From positions 62,001 to 126,000 of the forward strand of contig CAMOUL010000002.1 in NCBI GenBank assembly GCA_946626605.1: a DNA stretch of 64,000 nucleotides, written 5' to 3'. Of this stretch, positions 52,809-60,502 are shown piece by piece. Under the pieces are notes generated by a model. That model was not told the origin of the DNA, made no database searches, and saw nothing but the letters and a program-made list of their open reading frames with translations. The position numbers were made by a program, and so were the translations under genes. Origin of the DNA: an uncultured Bacteroidales bacterium. Lineage in GTDB: Bacteria; Bacteroidota; Bacteroidia; Bacteroidales; Paludibacteraceae. The stretch's first letter is position 1, and each line of letters opens with the position of its first letter.

Positions 52809-54261
52809 CATCTTTGCTGAGATCTGCAAAGTGCCCCGTCCCTCCAAGCACGAGGAGCAAATCAGCCGCTGGCTGCAATCTTTCGCCGCTGCCCATGGTA
52901 TCGAGTGTGTCGCCGATGAGGCGATGAACGTCATCATGCGTGTCCCCGCTACACCCGGTTACGAGGACCGCGAGGGCGTCATCCTCCAGGCGCACATGGA
53001 TATGGTCTGTGAGAAGAACGGCGATGTCGCCCATGATTTCATGACCGATCCTATCGAGACGTATATCGACGGCGAGTGGCTCAAAGCCAAAGGCACCACC
53101 CTCGGCGGAGATGATGGTATAGGTATCTCCATGGCGCTCGCGGCGATCACCGATCCCGAGCTCCAGCACCCCGCTATCGAGTGTCTCTTCACCGTCGATG
53201 AAGAGACCGGACTCACCGGTGCCATGAAGCTCCGGGATGGCATGCTTCGCCATAAGCGCCTCATCAACCTCGACTCCGAGGACGACGGCCAGATCTTCAT
53301 CGGCTGCGCCGGCGGCATCGATACCTTGGCTAAAATGTACTATGATCCCATCAATCCATCATTAAGCGAAGCGGCTCATTCCATCATTCCCTCATTTGCC
53401 ATCCGACTTTCAGTCGGTGGCTTAATGGGCGGTCACTCCGGCGATGATATCAACAAAGGCCGCGCCAACGCCAACCAGATCCTCGTCTGGTTCCTCGCGC
53501 GTATCATCCCCCAGACCGAAGTGCAGCTCGCGTCCATCAACGGCGGTAACCTCCGCAATGCCATCGCCCGCGAAGCGGAAGCCGTCATCGCCATCCCCAT
53601 GGCTTTCAAGGAGCAGATACGCATTGAGTGGAACCATTTCGTAGCGCAGATGGAGCAGGTCTTCGGCGCCGTGGAGACGGACATGCGCCTCGATCTCGAG
53701 ACGACCGACATGCCCGATACTTTCATCCCCTCCGACAAGGCCTACCGCCTCGTCATGGCGCTTTGCGAGTGCCCCCACGGCATGATCGCCATGAGTCACG
53801 ACATCCCCGGCCTCGTCGAGACCTCCACCAACCTCGCCTCCATCAAGATGAAGCAAGAATCGACCATGTATGGTCGATCATATATCGAGGTCAATACGTC
53901 GCAAAGGTCTTCCAAAGAATCCTCCAAGCACCATCTCAAATGGGTCGTTGAGCAGGCGCTCTCTATGGCTTGCGACGAAGTGACCCACGGCGACGGGTAC
54001 CCCGGATGGACTCCCAACCCCTCTTCGCCGCTTCTCGACATCACCAGGAAAGCCTATATCGACCTCTTCAAATCCGAGCCCAAAGTGCTGGCGATCCATG
54101 CCGGTCTGGAGTGCGGACTCTTCCTCGAGAAGTACCCCTATCTCGACATGGTCTCCATCGGTCCGCAGATGTACGGCGTCCACTCCCCCCAGGAGCGTCT
54201 CTCCATCCCCTCCACCGACCGCTGCTATTCCTGGCTCTGCCAGATCCTTAAAACGCTGTAA
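52789..54261 (+). CDS. pepD: Aminoacyl-histidine dipeptidase
   Basis: 490 aa, M20-family metallopeptidase that hydrolyses Xaa-His and other dipeptides. Motifs: ICKVPRPSKHEEQI, VILQAHMDMVCEKN (metal His/Asp), TLGGDDGIGISMALA, EETGLTGAMKL (catalytic Glu pair), GGHSGDDINKGRAN, and the C-terminal HAGLECGLF. A segment near residues 187-205 (DPINPSLSEAAHSIIPSFA) is encoded by degenerate 8-nt units (ATTCCATC-like) and a CCGACT/AGTCGG palindrome, and looks like a repeat-derived insertion. It starts inside the MATE gene end. Confidence 0.95.
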   Translation: MNQKVFDIFAEICKVPRPSKHEEQISRWLQSFAAAHGIECVADEAMNVIMRVPATPGYEDREGVILQAHMDMVCEKNGDVAHDFMTDPIETYIDGEWLKAKGTTLGGDDGIGISMALAAITDPELQHPAIECLFTVDEETGLTGAMKLRDGMLRHKRLINLDSEDDGQIFIGCAGGIDTLAKMYYDPINPSLSEAAHSIIPSFAIRLSVGGLMGGHSGDDINKGRANANQILVWFLARIIPQTEVQLASINGGNLRNAIAREAEAVIAIPMAFKEQIRIEWNHFVAQMEQVFGAVETDMRLDLETTDMPDTFIPSDKAYRLVMALCECPHGMIAMSHDIPGLVETSTNLASIKMKQESTMYGRSYIEVNTSQRSSKESSKHHLKWVVEQALSMACDEVTHGDGYPGWTPNPSSPLLDITRKAYIDLFKSEPKVLAIHAGLECGLFLEKYPYLDMVSIGPQMYGVHSPQERLSIPSTDRCYSWLCQILKTL

Positions 54262-54271
54262 TATATCATCT

Positions 54272-55975
54272 ATGATCATGAAAAAACTATTTTCGCTAAT
54301 GGCCCTCTCATTCTGCGTGGTGGCAGTCATGGCGACCGACCGGAAGGTGCCGGAGCCGATCGACACGCTCCTCGAGCGCTTTGACCACAAACCCGGACTG
54401 AAGACGGCGCAGGCCTTCTTTGCCTACATGGATAAGGAGGAGTTTATGGACGAACCGGTGGTCTTCACCGCCGCCACGCCTCTCGACACGATGAAAGCTC
54501 TCGTATGGTACTGGGCGGGCGAGTGGTATTATGCCGAGCAGGACTACCCGCGCGCCGAGAAGAACCTCCTGCGCGCACTCGAGCTGATGGAGTACGCCGA
54601 TGAGAAATCTATCTCCGACAACCTCGCGATGTTAGGCCTCGCCTACATGCGGCAGTCGAAATACGACGAGGCGCTGCATTACATGCGCCGTTGCTACCAA
54701 CTCGACAGCAAGAGCGGCGACCCCGATCGCATCTCTTCGTCCCTGAACACGATCGCCGGAACGCTCCTCGCGGCGGGCAATCCCGAGGAGGCGGAGGGCT
54801 ATATCCTTCGAGCTGTCACCTACGCCAAGCAGGCGGATAACCCCTCTCGCAGGGCGGTCATCTACGGCATGGCGAGCGAGATAGAGAACCGCCTCGATCA
54901 TCAGGACCTGGCGCTCCTTTATGCCGACAGCGCATGCATGGTGGAGGCCACTACCGGCAACCGCTACAAGATGGCGGTACGCCAGACGCAGAAAGCCTCT
55001 ATCCTCGTCGGCATGCAGCGTTACGACGAGGCGGAGCGGATCTTAGGCGACGTCGTGCCGTTCTTCCGGCAGTTTGGCGACCAGCTCTCTCTGGCGATAG
55101 CCCTGAATAAACGCGGTAAAGCGGCGAGCGGTCTGGGCCACGAGGAAGAGGCGGTGACCTACCTCTCCGAGGCGATCGACATCTGCCGCCGGATCGGTAA
55201 TCCCTATAACGAGGCGTACGCCCAACGCGCGATCTACGAGATTCTCTATAAGTCCAACCCCGATGCCGCGAGGGTTCATCTGGAGCGGTACCACCTGCTC
55301 AAGGACTCCCTCTACTCGCATGCTACAGCCGAGCAGGTAGCCCGCTTCAACGCAGAGTTCGGACGCGATGAGCTGGAGAAAGAGAAAGAGCAACTCACCC
55401 GCAGCAACCACCGCCTCGCGGGTATTGGAGTAGCGGTCGGCGTGGGCGCGATACTCTGTATCCTCGGCTCGCTCATCTGGTTCCGCAAGCGCCAGAGCAA
55501 GACCAACGAGCTGCTGAATACCGTCATGACGGAGCTCAACGAAGCGCGTCGCTCTCCGGCGCCGGCACCTGAACCGGAACCCGAGCCCGAACAAGCACCC
55601 GAACCCGAAGAGGATGTGGAATATTTGACGCAGGAGGACAAAACGTTCCTCAAGAAACTCATCCTCTCCGTCACGCAAATGATGGATCATCAGGCGGTTA
55701 CGGTCACTCAGATCGCCGACAAGATGTGCATGTCGCCCAAGACTCTCAACCGCCGGGTGAAGTATCTCACCGGCGAAGGTGCCAAGCGATATATGATGCG
55801 CATCCAGCTCGAGCAGGCACGTATCATGTTGCTCCAGGATCTCGATATTCCTATCGTCGAAGTAGGTAACTGCTGTGGCTTCGACGACCATAGTTCGTTC
55901 ACCAGAACCTTCACCCAAAACGTCGGAATGTCCCCTTCAGACTACCGTTTAAACCGCGGAAAAATGATAAATTAG
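54272..55975 (+). CDS. TPR-containing membrane regulator with AraC-type DNA-binding domain
   Basis: Start 54272 (MIMKKLFSLMALSFCVVAVMA; ATG 54278 equally possible). 567 aa: signal peptide, periplasmic TPR array (about 50-400, e.g. LAMLGLAYMRQSKYDEALHY), one TM helix (GIGVAVGVGAILCILGSLIWF, about 425-445), a Pro/Glu linker (EPEPEPEQAPEPEED), and a C-terminal AraC/XylS HTH pair (TVTQIADKMCMSPKTLNRRV; IPIVEVGNCCGFDDHSSFTR). This looks like one-component signalling across the inner membrane: periplasmic sensing, cytoplasmic DNA binding. Two TTGTCCG repeats just downstream may be its operator. Confidence 0.88.
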   Translation: MIMKKLFSLMALSFCVVAVMATDRKVPEPIDTLLERFDHKPGLKTAQAFFAYMDKEEFMDEPVVFTAATPLDTMKALVWYWAGEWYYAEQDYPRAEKNLLRALELMEYADEKSISDNLAMLGLAYMRQSKYDEALHYMRRCYQLDSKSGDPDRISSSLNTIAGTLLAAGNPEEAEGYILRAVTYAKQADNPSRRAVIYGMASEIENRLDHQDLALLYADSACMVEATTGNRYKMAVRQTQKASILVGMQRYDEAERILGDVVPFFRQFGDQLSLAIALNKRGKAASGLGHEEEAVTYLSEAIDICRRIGNPYNEAYAQRAIYEILYKSNPDAARVHLERYHLLKDSLYSHATAEQVARFNAEFGRDELEKEKEQLTRSNHRLAGIGVAVGVGAILCILGSLIWFRKRQSKTNELLNTVMTELNEARRSPAPAPEPEPEPEQAPEPEEDVEYLTQEDKTFLKKLILSVTQMMDHQAVTVTQIADKMCMSPKTLNRRVKYLTGEGAKRYMMRIQLEQARIMLLQDLDIPIVEVGNCCGFDDHSSFTRTFTQNVGMSPSDYRLNRGKMIN

Positions 55976-55980
55976 GCACT

Positions 55981-56023
55981 TTGTCCGATTTTGTAAAATA
56001 ATTGTCCGCTTTTGCAAAAGCAA
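55981..56023 (+). promoter_or_regulatory. Two 21-nt-spaced TTGTCCG(A/C)TTTTG(T/C)AAAA repeats, candidate operator
   Basis: Near-identical copies start at 55981 and 56002, i.e. 21 nt apart (two helical turns), directly upstream of the promoter of the 55-aa ORF and 5 nt after the AraC-type regulator gene. The spacing suits an AraC-family dimer. Confidence 0.6.
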
Positions 56024-56039
56024 TTTCGGAAATTTACAC

Positions 56040-56047
56040 TACTTTTG
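56040..56047 (+). promoter_or_regulatory. -7 box of the 55-aa ORF transcript
   Basis: TACTTTTG. A TTTG lies at 56011-56014 within the operator-like repeat, with a longer (25-nt) spacer than usual, as might be expected for an activated promoter. Confidence 0.55.
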
Positions 56048-56073
56048 CACCCGAATTCAATCGGGTGCTTTTT
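56047..56073 (+). terminator. Terminator-like hairpin immediately after the promoter
   Basis: GCACCCGA, 6-nt loop ATTCAA, TCGGGTGC, then TTTTT. A perfect 8-bp GC-rich stem with a T run. It may end the regulator transcript or attenuate the downstream one. Confidence 0.75.
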
Positions 56074-56090
56074 GTGCTGTTTACTCGGGC

Positions 56091-56258
56091 ATGGAAAACA
56101 AGAAAAATGACAATCAATCTACGCAGGAATCATCCTCCGTTTCGCAGTATCGCCATCAGGAAGCGAAAGACTTTACCAAGGAGGTGATCGAGGAGTTGTT
56201 CTCGTCCGACAAGTCTGATGCCGCCAAATCACCCGCGCGCACGCCCGATAAAAAATAG
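56091..56258 (+). CDS. 55-aa hydrophilic protein of unknown function
   Basis: ATG 56091 to TAG 56258, in a different frame from the tracked ORF at 56002. Sequence features: Asn/Gln/Ser-rich start (MENKKNDNQSTQESSS), a central helical KDFTKEVIEELFSSDKSD and a basic tail. No signal peptide. It lies between the terminator-like hairpin and the large surface-protein gene. Length and composition are compatible with a real small protein; no family is recognised. Confidence 0.55.
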   Translation: MENKKNDNQSTQESSSVSQYRHQEAKDFTKEVIEELFSSDKSDAAKSPARTPDKK

Positions 56259-56304
56259 TTACATATAGTATAGCAAACTTACAACGAATCAAAAATAATT
56301 AACC

Positions 56305-56318
56305 GAGGGGCAACCCTC
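56305..56318 (+). promoter_or_regulatory. Small GCAA-loop hairpin in the leader of the surface-protein gene
   Basis: GAGGG-GCAA-CCCTC, 30 nt before the ATG at 56348. Possible mRNA stabiliser or protein-binding hairpin. Confidence 0.45.
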
Positions 56319-56347
56319 ACAGTATTAACATTCAAATCTCTAACATT

Positions 56348-59300
56348 ATGAGAAAATTAACTTTCTTAATTGCCCTGATGGCAGCAATCCTATGTCTGCC
56401 ACAAAGAGTAATGGCGCAGTATGATCATCCATTTTATTTTGATCAATACAGCTCTGCTCTTGGAACATTAGTGATTGGCGAGACTTACGATGCCAACTTG
56501 GCTCTTGTCAACGGTATGCATCTTCCGGTTCAATGGTCAACCTCTGATGCTAACATCCTTTCTGTAGATGAAAACGGAATCCTTACTCCGCACCAAATTG
56601 GTTCAGTTACGCTTTCTGCTCATACTGACGGAGATGCCAACTACAAAGCAAAGGATGCTCAGATTACGCTCAGTAATATTCAATATCCTCTTTCGGTTTT
56701 TCAAGGAGGAGAGGATTATGTGGATGTAACACCCGCCAATGCCAACAATATTTTTGGTGACGGGAAGGTGTCTTACGACTACGCAACTCACACTTTGACC
56801 TTCAATACTTGGACCAAGGATTTTACGCAGTTGCCCAATTTTGGCAATGTTGGAGGTGCTATGTTCTCGTATATGGTGGAAAATCAACCGCTTACGGTTC
56901 AGCTTGTAGGCACGAATACGATTACTTGTGGAGAACTCTTTTCAGTGAATACTCTCATCTTCTCTGGTAATGACGCGGCGCAAGATAAGTTAACAGTGAA
57001 CAGCATCGGTCATGCAGCAATCTCTGCATCCAATCAACTGACGATTGACAATGCATCATTGGTACTGAGCGAGACTTTTACGAGTCTGAGCCCCTCTCAG
57101 GACTTTACAGACTACGGTGTGTTCTGGGCTGGCAAATTATCAGTTATTAATGGAGGAAATTTCCACGCTACGGTTACCCCGAATACAGATCTCTCCTCAT
57201 GCGGTTCTTGCTTAGCGGTGGGAATTGTAAATACATCATTAGTGGGAAATATTCTCACGGAGCACGTTATTTGGTCTAATGACCCTGCCAACGAGGATGA
57301 TATCAATTACTACTATAAAACGAACGCAGACGATTTTATCGGTTGTTTCTTTGATGACCAAGGTGGTGCGATGCTTCCTTACGAGGTAGAAATTAGCAGT
57401 GATGCTCCTGTAGGTCCGACTCCTTCGACTCCTACGGGTCCGTCCTTCACTTGGAGCGAAAGACAAATAAACTTAGTGGACTTGAGTTGCTACAATGAGG
57501 GTGGAAAAGAGCAAGAAAATGGTCTCATCAATAATATCATTACTTCTCTGACGCAAACAAGGGACAAAAACGAAGACTATAATAACCCGTCTACTGTCGA
57601 ATCCTGTCAATTTAGTTACGGACGAATCGAGATAAGCGGTTGCGGTACCCTGAAGTTCAAATCCATTGCCGGAGATCTGACGGGTATCGTCATTACCGGT
57701 TCCATCTGGACAGCAACCAATCTTCCCGCTAATTGGACGTATGATGATGTAGCTGGCACCCTTACGTGGGTTGGTACGCCGGCTGAAGAGGTTACGCTTT
57801 CCGGAAATTTAAGTATATCGGTAAATTCTATTGAGTATTTCTACAGCCCGGCTGCGGCTCCGCGCATGGAAGAAGAATTCTGTGATGATTGGCAATGGTA
57901 CGAGATCACTGGTGCCCACACGGCAAAAGTTACTGGACCGCGTAATCTGGGCGGAAGCATAAATATCCCTGCATCGGTAGAAGATAACGGTGTTATCTAT
58001 TATATCAACGAGATTAATGAGTATGCCTTCTACCATCGCGGTCAACTGTCCAATGCCCTTATTGGGGAGAATGTTGCTAAAATCGGCGCACATGCTTTTG
58101 ATGGCTGTACTTGGATGACAGAGATTAGAATCGAAAGCCGCGTCGTAGAGTCTATCGGCGATGAGGCGTTTAAAGACTGTCTACTCCTGCATGGTCTCCA
58201 ATGTTATACAAGCCTGCCTCCTGTACTGGGTAACAACGCCTTCGAGGGTGACACCCGCTTGAATCATATTGATGTATATTCTTGGGTTGTATCGAATTAT
58301 CAAGGAACTGCCAATTGGTCGAACTACTCTTCCAAGATTACCGCTTTGTGGTCTAATCGTGCTATCGGAGAGAAATTTTTCTACCACAACCAGAAGACCA
58401 CCGGTGTATATGAGGTTACATCTGCTTCGCCGAAAGAGGTAAAAGTACTCCCGTACCCCGCAGATGTAAATGCTATCTATCCGATCACGTACGAAAGCAC
58501 GCTCGTTATTCCGGAGTCCCCGCTTTACATGAACTATGGATATGCGGTTACGGGTATTGCTGCCAATGCGTTCAAGAACATCACAGACATCAAGGTGGTA
58601 TCAATACCGCAATCTGTCCGTAGCATTGAAGCTGGTGCCTTCTCGGGTTGTACGAATGTGGAGAATGTGTTCTTCCTCTGGAACGACCCTACAACGGTTA
58701 CTTGGGCAGATGGAAACGTAGGTGCAGAATTTGCAACGGCTGCAAGCGGTAACACAAAAATCTTCGTCCCCGAAGGAAAATTATTAGCTTATCAGGCATG
58801 GGCACCGGCATGGGCAGGTTGCATGGTTGAAAGCGCATTTGAGGATGTTACGGCTTCACAAGATCCTCACGATGTCGTTTTCTACCGCACTTATTACAAC
58901 AGTTCTAAAGATTTAATGCTGCCGCCTGATGTATGGGCATACGTAGGCTATGTAGAAAACGAAGAGTTCAAGTTGCATACCATTGCTTTCGACGGAGAGA
59001 TCGTACCTGCCGGAACGGCTGTAGTGCTGCGCTCTTTCTCGCCGGAATACCGCTTGATTGCTATGAAGCCTGTGGCTGAGCCTTACACAGGCACGAACCA
59101 ACTCCGCGGTACGGATGTGAATATTCCGAGAACCAGTGTTGGAAATAATGGCGAAAATGTTTACGTTCTTGGTAAGGAAGCTTGGATTGGAGGCAACCGT
59201 CAAGAGGGCATGGGTCTGTACAAGTACACCGGCGCAACCTTAGGCGCACACAAGGCATATCTCATCTATGATGGTTCTGGTTCCGGTTCAAGCAATCAGC

Positions 59301-59464
59301 AAAATGCCCCTGTACGCTTCCTCTTCAATCGTGACGAACAGGCTACGGGCTTTGAGAATGTTCAAGAGGGTAATGCATCCTGCTCCAAGATCCTGCGTGA
59401 CGGTCAGTTGATCATCATTAAGGACAACAAGGAGTACAACGCGCAAGGTCTAATCATAAAATAA
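56348..59464 (+). CDS. Large secreted BspA-like leucine-rich-repeat surface protein
   Basis: 1038 aa. Signal peptide (MRKLTFLIALMAAILCLPQRVMA, split to AQ), a bacterial Ig-like (BIG2) segment (NGMHLPVQWSTSDANILSVDE, about 55-105), a long beta-rich middle with a Pro/Thr linker (GPTPSTPTGPSFTW, about 357), and LRR_5/BspA-type repeats from about 530 (IGAHAFDGCTWMTEI; VRSIEAGAFSGCTNVENVFF). The last 20 residues (GQLIIIKDNKEYNAQGLIIK) resemble short C-terminal tails frequent on secreted Bacteroidales proteins and may be a sorting signal, possibly for T9SS; this is inference. Likely adhesion or host/glycan interaction. A 46-aa ORF follows after 13 nt. Confidence 0.88.
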   Translation: MRKLTFLIALMAAILCLPQRVMAQYDHPFYFDQYSSALGTLVIGETYDANLALVNGMHLPVQWSTSDANILSVDENGILTPHQIGSVTLSAHTDGDANYKAKDAQITLSNIQYPLSVFQGGEDYVDVTPANANNIFGDGKVSYDYATHTLTFNTWTKDFTQLPNFGNVGGAMFSYMVENQPLTVQLVGTNTITCGELFSVNTLIFSGNDAAQDKLTVNSIGHAAISASNQLTIDNASLVLSETFTSLSPSQDFTDYGVFWAGKLSVINGGNFHATVTPNTDLSSCGSCLAVGIVNTSLVGNILTEHVIWSNDPANEDDINYYYKTNADDFIGCFFDDQGGAMLPYEVEISSDAPVGPTPSTPTGPSFTWSERQINLVDLSCYNEGGKEQENGLINNIITSLTQTRDKNEDYNNPSTVESCQFSYGRIEISGCGTLKFKSIAGDLTGIVITGSIWTATNLPANWTYDDVAGTLTWVGTPAEEVTLSGNLSISVNSIEYFYSPAAAPRMEEEFCDDWQWYEITGAHTAKVTGPRNLGGSINIPASVEDNGVIYYINEINEYAFYHRGQLSNALIGENVAKIGAHAFDGCTWMTEIRIESRVVESIGDEAFKDCLLLHGLQCYTSLPPVLGNNAFEGDTRLNHIDVYSWVVSNYQGTANWSNYSSKITALWSNRAIGEKFFYHNQKTTGVYEVTSASPKEVKVLPYPADVNAIYPITYESTLVIPESPLYMNYGYAVTGIAANAFKNITDIKVVSIPQSVRSIEAGAFSGCTNVENVFFLWNDPTTVTWADGNVGAEFATAASGNTKIFVPEGKLLAYQAWAPAWAGCMVESAFEDVTASQDPHDVVFYRTYYNSSKDLMLPPDVWAYVGYVENEEFKLHTIAFDGEIVPAGTAVVLRSFSPEYRLIAMKPVAEPYTGTNQLRGTDVNIPRTSVGNNGENVYVLGKEAWIGGNRQEGMGLYKYTGATLGAHKAYLIYDGSGSGSSNQQNAPVRFLFNRDEQATGFENVQEGNASCSKILRDGQLIIIKDNKEYNAQGLIIK

Positions 59465-59477
59465 GGAGGACACAACT

Positions 59478-59618
59478 ATGACAAAAAATATGTATATCCA
59501 ACCCTCTGTTTCCGTAACAGAAATGCTGATGGTTCAAACTCTGTGCGCAAGCGGCGGTTCAGGTTCTACAACCTTTTCGCCTCTGAACTCAGGCGCAACG
59601 ACGGATGTGCAGCTATAA
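59478..59618 (+). CDS. 46-aa peptide with Cys-Ala-Ser-Gly-Gly motif
   Basis: ATG 59478 is preceded by a clear AAGGAGG Shine-Dalgarno, unusual here. Sequence: MTKNMYIQPSVSVTEMLMVQ, then TLCASGGSGSTTFSPLNSG and ATTDVQL. It fits a pattern common among tiny uncharacterised Bacteroidales proteins (MKxxYxxPxxxVxE...L..SGG). A leader-like N-terminal half followed by a Gly-Gly and a small-residue tail is reminiscent of secreted or processed peptides, but no processing enzyme or transporter is adjacent. Probably co-transcribed with the surface protein. Confidence 0.7.
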   Translation: MTKNMYIQPSVSVTEMLMVQTLCASGGSGSTTFSPLNSGATTDVQL

Positions 59619-59678
59619 TCAAATCAGCAAATCAACCCTGGCGTAGAGACCAACGTCCAGTGGTAATTATCCCAACTA

Positions 59679-59735
59679 TTTCATTTTTTCAAAGGGAGCG
59701 GCCGCAAGACCGCTCTCTTGTTTTATATCCCTCTT
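59679..59735 (+). terminator. Terminator module, copy 1
   Basis: GAGCGG...CCGCTC hairpin followed by TCTTGTTTT, within a 57-nt segment (TTTCATTTTTTCAAAG... to ...TATATCCCTCTTG) that is repeated at 60040-60096. Confidence 0.75.
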
Positions 59736-59823
59736 GCACGCTATCCGCAGGCTTATAAGGGGGCCGCACATTTGCTTTCTGCATGGCTCCTTTCTGCTCA
59801 TTGTTAATATTTTCTAAAAAATA

Positions 59824-59855
59824 TTTGCATATATCGAAAAAAAGTTGTACCTTTG
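59824..59855 (+). promoter_or_regulatory. Promoter of the 47-aa ORF
   Basis: TTTG (59824-59827), 20-nt spacer, TACCTTTG (59848-59855), 27 nt before the ATG. Confidence 0.85.
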
Positions 59856-59882
59856 CAGCGGAATTTACTAACCGATACAACT

Positions 59883-60026
59883 ATGACTAAGAAAAGAAGA
59901 CAAGAAAACCTTGCTTATTTATTGGAAATCGAGCAAGATATGCTTAGGAAAGGCAAACGGCTGTCCCAGACTTTCTATGGCATGAAGCAAAGTGCCGAAG
60001 AGGCTTTGGAACTAATCGAAAATTAA
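59883..60026 (+). CDS. 47-aa basic helical protein
   Basis: ATG 59883 to TAA 60026: MTKKRRQENLAYLLEIEQDM, LRKGKRLSQTFYGMKQSAEE, ALELIEN. A monocistronic unit with its own strong promoter and terminator copy, so expression is likely. Predicted mostly alpha-helical, basic N-terminal half and acidic end; no signal peptide. Family unknown. Confidence 0.7.
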   Translation: MTKKRRQENLAYLLEIEQDMLRKGKRLSQTFYGMKQSAEEALELIEN

Positions 60027-60039
60027 TGATAAATCCATA

Positions 60040-60096
60040 TTTCATTTATTCAAAGCGGGCGGTCGTGAGACCGCTCTCTTGTTTTATATCCCCCTT
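60040..60096 (+). terminator. Terminator module, copy 2
   Basis: GCGGTC-GTGA-GACCGC hairpin then TCTCTTGTTTT, in a segment nearly identical to 59679-59735. The hairpin arms differ between copies but remain complementary. Confidence 0.8.
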
Positions 60097-60147
60097 GTTC
60101 TTCGTTAGGTTTGCGGGGCTTTAGCCCGCGCCCTTTCTCTGTGCATT

Positions 60148-60169
60148 TTTCGCGCATCTTTGCGCGAAA
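60148..60169. other. Perfect 8-bp palindrome TTTCGCGC/GCGCGAAA
   Basis: 6-nt loop ATCTTT, just upstream of the promoter at 60176-60206. Role unknown; possibly an operator or hairpin. Confidence 0.5.
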
Positions 60170-60175
60170 TAATCG

Positions 60176-60206
60176 TTGTATATTTAAATTATTTTTTGTA
60201 TCTTTG
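60176..60206 (+). promoter_or_regulatory. Promoter upstream of the 22-nt repeat array
   Basis: TTG (60176-60178), 20-nt spacer, TATCTTTG (60199-60206). Confidence 0.7.
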
Positions 60207-60211
60207 CGCTC

Positions 60212-60296
60212 GAATTTGAGTATTTTGTATCAGAGATTTGAACATTTTGTATTTGAGATTTGAACATTTTGTATTTGAGATTTGAACATATTGTAT
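60212..60296 (+). repeat. 22-nt tandem repeat array upstream of feoB
   Basis: AGATTTGAACATTTTGTATTTG at 60234-60255 and 60256-60277, a near-complete third copy at 60278-60296, and a degenerate partial copy before. It lies just downstream of a promoter and would be transcribed. The 60027-60502 interval contains otherwise only the palindrome, promoters and a doubtful 42-codon ORF. Confidence 0.92.
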
Positions 60297-60303
60297 AAAA
60301 ATC

Positions 60304-60432
60304 ATGAGCTCTATGAAATTCAAAAAAATACTCAATTGGAGAGAAGCGGTCAAGGAGGAGTGGGATTGGGATTGCAGAAATACGCTAACGACGAAGCACG
60401 AAAGTATAACTCTTCCCTCAAAATCCCCATAA
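60304..60432 (+). CDS. Possible 42-aa ORF upstream of feoB
   Basis: ATG 60304 to TAA 60432: MSSMKFKKILNWREAVKEEW, DWDCRNTLTTKHESITLPSK, SP. It follows a promoter and the repeat array. No family; composition is acceptable but chance is possible. Confidence 0.3.
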   Translation: MSSMKFKKILNWREAVKEEWDWDCRNTLTTKHESITLPSKSP

Positions 60433-60439
60433 ATAGGTA

Positions 60440-60470
60440 TTGCACATGTCCGCAAAAAGCAGTAATTTTG
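60440..60470 (+). promoter_or_regulatory. feoB promoter
   Basis: TTG (60440-60442), 20-nt spacer, TAATTTTG (60463-60470), 32 nt before the ATG. Confidence 0.8.
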
Positions 60471-60502
60471 CAGTCGCAAAATTTTAACAAGCAGAAGACA
60501 GC

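Noticed and set aside
59543-59758. 71-aa ORF (MRKRRFRF...) overlapping the 46-aa peptide
   Set aside because: It is in another frame, runs through the terminator hairpin and lacks a ribosome-binding site, whereas the 46-aa ORF has a strong one.
59679-60296. CRISPR array
   Set aside because: The repeats are either two distant terminator copies or directly abutting 22-nt units without spacers; no cas genes.
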